From Pelodera strongyloides (lineage: Eukaryota; Nematoda; Chromadorea; Rhabditida; Rhabditidae): DNA of 64,000 bases. Positions within the stretch are counted from its first letter, which is position 1, and each line of letters begins with the position of its first letter. The position numbers were made by a program, and so were the translations under genes. Below the pieces are notes generated by a model that worked only from the letters and a program-made list of their open reading frames with translations, had not been told where the DNA came from and did no database searches. Shown piece by piece: positions 14,592-26,500 of this stretch. The stretch lies in the NCBI GenBank assembly GCA_036852015.1, contig JAANDG010000086.1, forward strand, positions 186,001-250,000, written 5' to 3'.

Positions 14592-17500
14592 GAATTCAGA
14601 TGACATAGTATTTGATCTAGTTTTGGTAATATGGGGGGGGGATTCATGTATTAGTTCAAAAAAAAAAGGATCACTTGAAGACTTGAACATTGAACCTCTC
14701 GGTAACTGAATGTGTTGGTGTCAAGTTATGTATTGATGTGTCAAGTTTTTCATTGCAGCGGAGTCGCCTACATATTCAACCAGGCGTTCTTCAAAGAAAT
14801 GTACGCGACAACTGGAGTGGACCTGGAGAATATTGTCTACTACAAGGATGAGACGCACTACTTTGTGATGTGTGCGAAGAAGCAAAGTCTCATTGAACAA
14901 GGTGTTATAGTCAAGGTGAGCTTGAGAGGTTGAACATGAATTGGACTATTTTTTTCTATTTTTGTTTTGGTGCGAATGGGTTTGTTTGTTACACAAGAAC
15001 ACTATGCTGGCGAATGTTTGTGTTCATTTTATGCCTTTATTTGAGGTTTATCACCGCTTCTATCATAAAGCAAATCATCTGGCGTCACCCGGTTCATATT
15101 TCATTTTTCCCGTTAATAGGATTCAATAAAAGTATAGTTTTGTGTTTTCAGGACTTTGACGATGTCTCATCGTTGTTAGATCCAGAAAATATTGATCAAG
15201 ATCAGTTGTGTCGATATGCTGCATCAGCGGCAAACTTTGCAACAAATGGTTAGTTGCTTTTGACCTAACTGTTATGTGTGAAGTTCTGTGGCCGTTTGCA
15301 CGAACGCTGGGAGCTTCCCAGTGGGAGGTGAGAGAAAGAGAGGATCACGCAATGAGTGACACGTAGACACTAGTCACTCAGGGAGGATCCGAGGATCCCA
15401 GCGTTCGTGCATACGGCCACTGTTGAAGGCATTGGGTTTTCACTCGATGTGTGTCTGTGTGTCTAGTGCAATGGTTCAGTTACAGTATCTACTCAATTCG
15501 TGTTCGTTCATATGTACTTCAAAATTTGCGTTTGTGGAATGTAGAGCCAGTAGAGCTGAAGTCGACCCACATTTTTGTGTGTGAAATGGCTTCCCACTGT
15601 ATCATTAGAAATATGTCTGGTCCTGGTGAGGGTGGGAGTGCGTCCCCTCTTGCCTCTGTTCGTTTATTTCATTCTAAATTGTCTTCAGGTAAATTGCCGG
15701 CACTGGACTATGCGACCAATCATCGTGGCCGTCCGGATATTTCAATGTTCGACTTCACTTCACTCTTCTCCAGCAAATGTAGTTGTCGACTGTTGGAAAG
15801 GAATAATAAGTACCTTCTCCTGGGAATTGTTGGAGATAGTCTGCATGAGGTTCGTGATTTTTCTTCTTTTGTGTTCATGCTTACGAAATCAGACGAATTA
15901 AGCGCCAAAGATGTGCTTAGTGCATCCATAATCGAATGTTAGTACCTTCAGATTGTCTCAGTATAGGTCCAGAATGGATTTCTGCTTTGGTGTGAGGGCA
16001 CCTGTGGATTATTAATTGTGTGAAACGTCGTTGTTTAGATAGTGACAGTCCTAGGGTTAGAAATGACAATTATTACCGTGCTAATAAGCATGCATGCTAT
16101 TTCGTAAAGTAATTACTTGATTGACAGTTGACATGACACAATTTCAGCCCTTTTGGCCCACTGGCTCTGGTTGTGCTCGGGGTTTCCTCGGTGTAATGGA
16201 TACGGCTTGGCTGATTAGGGAATATGGACTCAACAAGAGAGGTTAGTTAGTGATTTATTGTTTTGGTTGGTTTGACTCTCTCATATCATACGTTCATCGG
16301 TTCATCTCTCGCTTCATTCTTTCAACTTTCAAGATATTTGGGGATGAGGACTGGGACACTTTTCTAACTTTTCTTTATAGGTGTTTCGTATTTTACCAGA
16401 TCTTTAGATATCTTACCATCTAGCAGAAAGAAAGTTTTTGATCTTAACGTCATGTCATCGTTAATGGACGTTAGCGTTATTGCAGGTCCACTCGAAATAC
16501 TTGCTGAGCGTGAAAGTATCTATCGACTACTTGCACAGGTGACCAAGGATAACCTACACAAGCAAATGGCAAAGGTTTGTATTCATTTTGTGTGCTTGAA
16601 ATCACTAATCCGTGGTCCGTGTCCGCGTCCCATCTCGCTGAGTGTGCGATCTGTGCGGATACAGGTGGAGGCTGGAGGACGGATGTTCCTCCGTTCTTCT
16701 ACTGTTGTTGGCAGATGAAAGATGAGAATGTAAAACACGTCTATGATCATCGGCACACCATATAGGCTCCTTATATGTGCCAGTTTGCCAGATAGCTTGC
16801 AGCTTGGAGCATATAAGGTCCGGGGCATAGGCCTCAGAAATTGGTACAATATGGTTTTAGTAGACTTTGCCCTTACAGTACACCATCGACCCACGTACTC
16901 GGTACGTCTCTCTGGAGATGGCGTTACGACTCGAAGATGTCGAAGAACACGTGGATTCGGATAACCCGAGATTAGGTGGGTTTTTGTCTTGCTTTTTTTT
17001 CGTTTTGTTGTTTGTTATATCTTTTTAATGTTTGCTTATAACTTGGCAGTTCTACGCATACAACTCTTAGCAGCGGAAGAAGCTGGGTAGATTAATTAAT
17101 GCATCAGTGTCTGTAATATTTTCTGTGAGCAGGTTAGGTTGTTTTTACGTTGCGTGTCGTCTAGCGGTCTAACATAAAGTTATTTTGTTACTGACTTTCA
17201 TTATTTCATTTCAGTTGATATAAAGCTTCCATTGACGCTTAACAACTCGTCGAATGTTCATGAGCACGCTGATCGGCTGAAGTACGCGTTGTGGCGATTC
17301 TGTAGCAGTGCTTTGGCGCCGTACAAGCTCAAGCTTGTCAATATGGATACAAGGTTTGTGTTGCTATAGAATGTTGTGTGCTCGCTCCTGTCTCAGGCTC
17401 AGAGATATTGCGCCGTTTGCAGTCCGCCTTAGGTTTACTGGATACGCGATGTATGATCGCACTTTACAAACTTGAAAACGCTTTGAGTAATTAGATATTG

Positions 17501-20500
17501 ATGCGTGATGATATTTATGGAATCTGCAATGTTTCATGAAGGGAATATGTGTATTCCTCTGCTGTTGTGTACACTGTACATTCCTGCCGCATTTCACTTG
17601 CTAATTTAATGTTTAGTGAATGAAACTTGTATTAGTTACTTTGTTGTACTGTGGTGTTATGTTCAGTTGGCGAGATGGGCGCGCTCTAGCAGGTCTTTTG
17701 GCGAAATTCCGACCGGAAGCTTTGGATTATTTCGAAGCAATTGCAGAGGAGAACGTGCTGAGGAGGCTGCAAGTAAATCCATAATTATATTTTATTCCCG
17801 TAGTCCCGTACGTTTTGTCCTAGTGTCCTTCTTCTCTTGATAACTGCTAGTTTTTTCCGATGTATGACTGTGAGTAGTCTAGCGTACGTGTGTGCTGATG
17901 CCCTGGTATTTTCTTTCTATTTCTAAAATGTTATTATTTATTTATTTCAGAAAGTCTTCGACAAGATATCTGAATCTCTCGATGTGCCCGCACCTTGTTT
18001 CTCACACAAATGGGCAGAACTTGAGGAGAACAAGAAGGTAATTTGGAATGTTTAGGTTATTCTGCTAACGGCTAACCTAAGAAAGGTAAAATGCATGTGG
18101 GACTCCTGTGATTGTGACTGTGAACGATGAGAGTGAATATTAAAGTTATACAAAACTAAACATTTCAATTGTGTACTAGGGAGGAAATATTCAACAGTTC
18201 CAATTTAGATCGCTTACATCGGTCGTGTTGTTGGGGCGCTGCGTGTGGACCCAGACAGAGTGGCAAAGGTTCTCATAACGCCAAGAAGTGCAGCGAGCAA
18301 GCGGAAACCGGGAAGTCTCAGAGTAAGTTTGTTATTGTATGAACTTTTTTCGATATAGTATTTTGAATTATCATGTTGTTCTTATGTAGGTTTTGCACTT
18401 TGCAGTTGGATATTGATTCCCTATGCCAGCGTTCGATTTGTAGCGCTGGAATTGTGCTTATCAATCAGCCAAAAGTTTTTTTTTGGTTGGCTTAGCATTG
18501 AGTTTTCATTCACGTGTTCACGGTTGAATTATTTTCGATATGACGCTACAACTGGCTGCACCGTATCCGTATCGCGGTTTGTTTTTGAAAAGAACGATTA
18601 TGCGCAGATTAGAATTCACTAACTAATGATTAACCAATTGTTTTATTGTCCTATTGTCCGCGTCCTGATATTGATTCCGCCTGGTAGTTGCCGTCTGTCA
18701 TTACTTCTCACTTCTCACTTGGAATATTCAATTGATCGTTGTTGTTGTTCATCGATCGATGAGGCGATTAGCTGTGGACTTGATATTGATTAGCTTACCT
18801 TCCGTGCAATAAGACCTTGTTAGATATCCAAATTCAGTAAATTGAACTTATCTTTATGCTCTAGGAATATGCATATGTGTTGCATGAAACGATGAAACTA
18901 CATACATATTAAACAACTGTGTCGTTTGTCCTTATTCTTATTCTTATTTCATCTAGCCGTTTTTTTATTAATGTTTATGTTGGAGAAACAAGAAGCATGT
19001 TGTAATTTTGTGTTGATGTCGTGGTTATATTATGCATATGATTTTTTATGTTTCCAGGTAGATGCGTCCAAAGCAAAGAAATCAGAACCTATCCAAAAAT
19101 TGTCGGAAGCGATTTCTGGGCTCTACGGTAACGGGACACCGAATAATAATCTGATGCCACCGGCTAGACCACGAGCAAGCTCTGAGGTAAAATTTTTTTT
19201 TTTTATCTGTTGATTTCTACTATCGCTATGCAAGAAAGAGTGTTGAATGGTTCACTAATTATGAAAGAAAGAGCAAGAGAGAGAGAGAGACAGAGAAAGT
19301 CAGAGACGTGAGAGATATAGAGAGAGAGAAGCCACGAAGATAAAGAGGGTGAGAGAAGAGTAATAATCTTCTTTTTTAGATACTGGAGCAATTGCCAGAG
19401 GAAGCTGCTGGAAGACCAAGATCATCAACCGAGATTGTGTCCGACTTTACTCGGGAACTGGATAGAAAGGTGGTGAGTAGTGCTAGATATCTTTAGACAT
19501 TCCTTGGGAATAGTTCCTATATGTACTTACGTTGTTAGTTCTAATTACCTCCTTATTTCCTTATGCGAGTGCGACCTTGTTTGCATGACCTATGACATTG
19601 CAGGTCGAATTCAAAAAGGAGGATTATGAACCGTCGTCACAGAGAATTGTTGGAAAACTGGAGAGGTAATCTTTCTTGCAAGTGAAAATGTGAAATGTTT
19701 CACTTTTCTTATATTATCTATAGTTTATGAGGTGTTTTTTGATAATAACGTTGCTGTCCGTTTTCCATTTTTGTCGCTTGTGGTTGGTTCATCATATTGC
19801 AAGTGATGCAAAATGATTGTTACGATGAAGTGCAACTTGTTCATTTTAATTATCATTAAGATAAATTTAAGGATCATGTCAGTGAATGATAATATATTCA
19901 GGCGAGAACTAGACAGCATGGAGGAGAAACTCTCTAAAAGTTTGGGTGGCCGGTTTTCTGAACAACCAAATTCATTGAGTAGTATGGACGAAAAGGTACA
20001 TCTCTAACATATTTGGTTTTGTTTTAAATTTGTTATTCTGAATCTTTATCGAGGCTTACAGCATATAGAATGTTCATTTTTTTCTACGCGAACCAGAAAA
20101 AGATCATTTCATTTAGATTTTTAGACCCCCAGCCAAGCTACAGATGCCCATTTGGAACCTTTTGATTGACATTTTTTAGATTGTGCGCGTACAAGCAGCG
20201 GAAGCCCGAAAGGAGGCATTAAGTGGATTCTCAAGGGAATATGAAAAGGAGAGATTTAAGGTTTGTGGTTGTAGTTGAAAAATTGGTTTCTGTTCAGGTT
20301 GTTTAGTTTTATCATCCCGGTGTCGATGAGGGAGTTATAGGTGCAGGGTGACTTTTTCCACCACTTGACGGATCTCGTGTGAACTTTTGACCTGAGCATT
20401 TAGCATATTTGGAATCTTTTTATGAAAAGCGTTTAAGGGGAATTAATTTGTAATTTCAGGACATTGATTCTGCCCTCCAAAAATCCGAAGACGCGCAAAA

Positions 20501-23500
20501 ACGGCGAGAATTGGCCGGTGTTTCGGCATTGTCGAGGTGGCGTGAGCAGCTGGCGACTGTTAAAGGTCCCCTGGAGAAGATGGACGACGAGCCGAGGCCA
20601 CTTTCTGAAAATGATACTTCCTTAGGTATGGCAGTGATCTTAGCGTCCGTTTTCTATGTATATGATAAGTTGTTTTGATGGCGTTATAAAGGGGCGTGGT
20701 CGTTGAATATTGTGGTCATAATAGATGACCTAAGTGCTATAGAGGTAAAAATACGTAAGAGCAACTCAGTTCGTCTATATAGTTAACTACGGTATTAGTG
20801 TATCGCTGACTGGATGGACTAATTAGAGTACATATAATCAGTAGAGAGTACATATAATCAGTATTTATGTTCGATTTGTGAGTTACCGTATGTGTTGTCG
20901 CATACAGTAACTCCCATGTTTCTTCTTTGATTTTGCCTGAACTTTGGGATCAGCTTCTATGATGGTATTTTCTAGCTGGATCATCAACGACTACTGCTAG
21001 CTCGACTTCTGGCTCTGCTGAAGATGCTTTGAATAGATGGAGAAGAGAACTGGCGAAGACTGAAGTGGAAGTGCAATCATCAGAAGTGAAGGGCGCGCCA
21101 CCCCCTGCACCACCAAAGACGGTTACGGTAGAGGGAAGAACACCCAATGGGGGAGTGGTGATTAGGGTGGGTATTTGTTGATTGTTATTGTTAATTATGA
21201 CGAACAATTATTTGAGTCCCCGGATCCGGTCTTCGGATTTGCACTGCTGTTTGAGGATGGAGTTATTTCATACGAGACACGAGGAACGATGAAGTTGAAC
21301 TGAGAGTGGATTTATGTAAGACGTGAAACATTTAGTTTCTGAATGAGAGTTCTAGTTGATCGTCTAATATTCAGTTTGGTGGCAGAGGCACTAAGTGTGA
21401 AATAGTGATTTTTTGGGTGCCAAATACTTCAGAGCAACTTCGTTCCTTTATAGAGTTAAGTATTGTATTAATGTATTGCTGACTGGATGGACTAATTTTT
21501 CTCTTCAGCCTGTCGCTCCAGTTCAACCGAAACGACAAGCATTTTCGATGCCCAATGTTGAAAGTGTGTACGACAGTGTCAATCCAAGACAGCACAAGTG
21601 TCAGATTTGTGAGAAGGTTTGTACAGGATTATATTTTTTTTGTTTGGCAGAGTTTAGATTAGGCGTTACCACTACAGTCCCTACGTGCCTAGTCCCTATC
21701 TTAGCTAAAACAATAAGACTATGGCGCTCGAACAGTATCTGCCGCAAAATGTGCTTTGACTGCATTAGCCTTTATTGTGCAATTACAGCAGTAGCGTTCT
21801 TTCCTTTGCAGATTGTATACTTGGCCGAGCGCGTGCAAGTCGAATCGATGTACCTGCACAAGCAGTGCTTCAAGTGTGCGTTCTGTGGTCTCCCGCTTAG
21901 ATTGGGCGAAGGAAGTCAGGATAAGGATCTCGAGAGGCATTATAAGAACAAGTGAGATTCACGAAATTATATTACTATTGGATTTATTCACGCAGGAGTA
22001 CGATAGAAAAGCGGAAAGAGTGAGGTTGTAACATTGTAACGGTGCTCTCCTGGTTGATTGATGTTTATTGCAATGCATTTTTTAGATTCTTCTGTAAAAC
22101 TCATCTACGCTTGTCTCTGAAGGACAAACTGGTTCGGATAGAGAAATTGGAGAAAAAGGCACTTGGAAAGAGGAATTCTCAGGATGAAGGTATGTGATTT
22201 TTTTTTAAAGATTTTGCCTGCCTGTTTTTTTTGCTAAGTTAGACCATGACCATGAAAATTTGAGGACATGTATGTGACTGTCATTGGGTGGGCTACTATT
22301 ATCGATACTTATACGATACAATGGCTTACTGTGTGGAGTCCCATCGTCCCAAGTTATCACCGCACACCCTTTTTGGGCCATATTTGCGCGGCGCACACGT
22401 GAACGGCGTAAATGTGCTATCAAAAACGCGACCAACAAATATATATACATACACCAATTTCCAGGTAATTCATCAGATTCTTCGAAGGAGAATGTGGACC
22501 CGCCTACTTTGGTTCCCTTGGTGTCGAAGACAGCATCGGGAAGCACCATTGTGTCGACGCTGGGAATGCCTTCCGAACCGGTGATCAGGGTTTCCAATAC
22601 TCGATCCAAGACCAAGGCCACCTTGACCTTCCACAATCCAGAAACGTTGAGGTGAGACTGTATGTTATTGATTGTGAATCTTGTGCACTTTTTGTGCAAC
22701 GGATGTGTATGACTCACAGGTGAGCTGAGATGGTGGTTAGAATGTAGAACCAGGACCTCTTATCTATAGTTTTCAATTATTTCAATATGTTTTCGCCCTT
22801 TTAGGGATCAAACGTTACAACGACTTATGGATTCTCCGCTCCGTCGTACGCTTACGTCACCTGTTGGAAACGAAGTAAAAGACGAGACACCTGAACGAGC
22901 GGAATTTAACGCCCAGGAAGGAGCGTCGAGGAAGGATAGTACTTCGGTAAGTTAGACAACTTTACTTTATTGTCCAGCATATTGTCACGGGGCATTGTCA
23001 TTTATAGCGAAATTCGAAGTATCGTTTCTGTGCTTGAGTTGTTCATAAAACTGTTCAGTGTTGTTTTGCCATACGGCTGATGAAACAGTGAAGCTTTAGT
23101 TTCAGTATATCAACGACCTCATTGTCAATTTATTTTAGTTGGTTTTGCACGACGAACAATTGATAATATTGATGGTTTAGCTTCATCCTGCCGACCGAGC
23201 CATCCCAATTCATTTATCGGATTCTGAAGACGACGAGGAAGGAGAAGATGAAGCAAGGGCAGCAGCGGCCGGAGATTCATCGCCTGATGAGGGAGCTGGT
23301 GAGTAAGATTTGGATACTGTAGGATAAATATATCACTATTTTTATATACGTTATTTTGAAGAGTTCAGCACGTATGACTCTTGTTCTATTACTGAGCAGT
23401 GTAAACTATGGCATAATTTGTGTCTATTGTACTAGATGTGGTAATGGAAGATATGGTAATGGAGCAAGTGAATGCGGTGTCCAAAAAAACTACAGTCAAG

Positions 23501-26500
23501 CAGTCTGATCCATTAGAAATGCTAATTCCTTTTATTTCCAGACTCGGCGTCAAAGAGCTCTGGCTCTGCTGGAGGTTCCGAACAGTTGAACGACTCGTTG
23601 TCGGATGAAGAAGACGAACTACTCCAAGAAGAGGATCTGGAGGTTGGTAATTAATTGGTCATTAGGATATTGTCGCTAGATTCCCTTTCGCAGTCCACAT
23701 TGATTTTCTTGTTTTGCTGCTTATTACAATTTTTTTTTCATTTTTATGAGTTTCAACTGAAAACTACATAGACAATATGTGAATGTGACTACGACGACGG
23801 GTTTTGTTACTTCTTATTTCTTTTCAGGAGCTCGAGCGCACTGTTCTTGACGCGACTGTCGATAATCCAGATGCAATTAACGAGGAACTGGTCGGTTTTT
23901 TTTTGAAGATGAAGATTCATTTTACCTTTACATTCTGTGCTATGTGCGAAAAACTGAACGTCTCCCATATGTCCTTGTGGTCCTTCGTAATTATCTTATT
24001 TCAGGCTGTTTCGTTCTTGGAGAAGATCAACAAACGGCGATCTGTTGCTTGGGGCCCTGCCTCGAGTTTGGTCACGGTGGGTCCAATAGTTTCAATTTAG
24101 ATAAAAGAGCAGACATCTCTGTTCTGAAAATAGCATGTTGAAAACGGGAATTCTGTTGAAATCCCTGTACGTGTTCTTAAAAAAATGGAATTGCCCGAAA
24201 TGGGCCTTACTAAGTTAACGTTTTTTTCTCAGATTTGTAGTTGTGATTTGTTGTATGTATTGTAAATTGTAAATTGCAGCCTCCACGTTCGAAGTCCCCG
24301 TCACAAGAAAGGTTCTTCACCCCGCCTACTTCTATTCATAATCGAATACGGCCGTCAATGCAGAAGGCCCGATCGGAAGACGTACCAGAAGAGTATCAGA
24401 CACCCAGGGAGGATGTGAGACAGGTGAGGGGCTGATTGTTTTCTTTCATTTGCTTTTGTGATTTGTTTAAGTTTGACGCACACCTTTAAGTGCAGTGTAG
24501 CGGGTTATATCTTTGTGTTGCTCTCCTTTTTTCGTAAATTGTTTCTCTTTGTCGCTGTTTCTAGTCTAAAGAATTTCTTGATTGAGCCTAGAAGAAATTT
24601 TTCTATTCCAGAGAAAGCTCGCCGAAATTGAGCTGATGCGATCGGCGGCACGTGAGCGAGCAAAGAAGAAGAGTGATGAGGAGCTGGGACTAGGTGAGTT
24701 TTTTTTTTATTAAAATACCGAAGCGACTACTAAGTACATTATCCTCCACATCTTGTCTTCCGAATTCTGATTCTGAGAGCGGCCATTGGCCATTGGCCAT
24801 TGTGTCACTGATGTTCCTGGTCTGTTCCGGATCCGGCCGGGTTCGGACTGGTCCGGATCCAGTTCTAGGATGATAATTTGAGTTCCTGAATCGTAAAAGT
24901 AACTGAATGAATGAAAAGATCCTGTTTTCTCAGGTTCCCGCTCTCCATCACTAGCCGCCGACCGGCGTTCCGTCCCGGTCGAATCTCTTTTGATGCGCGG
25001 AGACGAGCCATCTGCTTCTTTGCCTGTCCAGACGAATCGATCTTCGACCGTCAGTCCACCAAGGGAAAGATTCACAATGAGTACGGTGGCTAGCACTCCG
25101 AAGAGAGGTGTTGAGGTTGGTTTTTGGATTCTCCATCAGTAGTGGCGCTGAAGGGCGATTTTACAATGAACGTCACTGTATTAAAAACTAGACACCAGTT
25201 GCACAAATCAGGGTCCCGTTTTCCTCAAAAGTCGAGCTTCTTCATGATTGCTGGTTGCTCTGTAGCTCTGATCCAGGACTGTGTTTCCTTTTGATTGTTA
25301 TTTTATCAATTTGTTGATGCGTGCTCTTTTTAGCCGGTCAAGGTTCGTGCTTGGTCGTTGATCGAGCCACGGAAAGAAGAAGGCATTTTGGACAGTGAAA
25401 CTCGCGTACCACCTGCATTACCATCGACGAAACCACCTGAAGTGACCGCCGTGCCACAGATTCCACAGTCACAGCCAGGTTAGAAGCGTTATTGATTGAT
25501 GATTAGGTACACTTTTATGATAGTTTCCCACATCCGAAGGTGTAATTTCATAGGTGACGTCTGCAGCATTACTCTTAATGCATATTGATTGCAGTATACC
25601 GTACCTTTTGTTCTCTTTTGTATGGACTTTTTAGTTTTCGAAATGTGGGGTGTCTACGTAGCACACAGCACAAGTCAAACGAAGTAAATGTGAAAAAACT
25701 CGTTTGAAACATTGAAACTTTGCTGTTGTTTCTGAAGATTGTTTTATGCTTTCAGGTCTCCTTGCTCGTCTCTTCTCTCCGGATCTTTCTGCGAAGAGAA
25801 GGATCATCTCTACGAATCCGGAAACATCATCGTCGTCTGTTCATCCCCGAAGTGATGTGTCGAACAATGTTCCCTCGCATTCTTCATCGTCTGCGTCTAC
25901 GTCAAAAGATTCGACTCTAGACGGTGCTTCACTGTCCTTGTCCTCCTCTCAATCGGTAGGGGTTTAGGTTTTCTTAGAACTTCTACTTATTGTTAGGCAC
26001 ATGTTGCATGTTTGTTTATTGTGATCGTTGACTATGTTATGGAATTCTGTCATCACTAGTCTACGGCAAGCTCTTTAGTGTCCAGTCGCGATAACCAAAT
26101 GCTTAGAAGTGAAGACATTTTTGCCTGTTTTATAGGCTCATGATAGCGATGCTTCGACTTCGGAAAAACTCCAGTGTGACAGTCAGAGGGAGAGAAGTTT
26201 ACGCGGAAAAACGACCATTTGGAACAAACTAAAGTCGAAGTCTCGACGATCACCACAAGGTATAAATTGATGTAATTGTAATCACGCACTCTTAATTTAA
26301 TTACTGTTGTTAACTAGCTTTTTAACTAAACATTTGGGGATGAAAGGGATGACACCCATGTGATAGCACCGAGAACGTTCTCTGGTTTATGTTGATTATT
26401 ATAGTGGTGGTAAGTGTAGTGACAAACTGCAAGTTTACTTTTCTCATGGTTGCATTTTAGTGTAATTTTCATCCATCTCTTGAGTGAGTTTAGTTCAGAG

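Noticed and set aside
14399..14690. Leu/Ser-repeat ORFs on the minus strand
   Set aside because: Translation of a GA microsatellite inside a MICAL intron.
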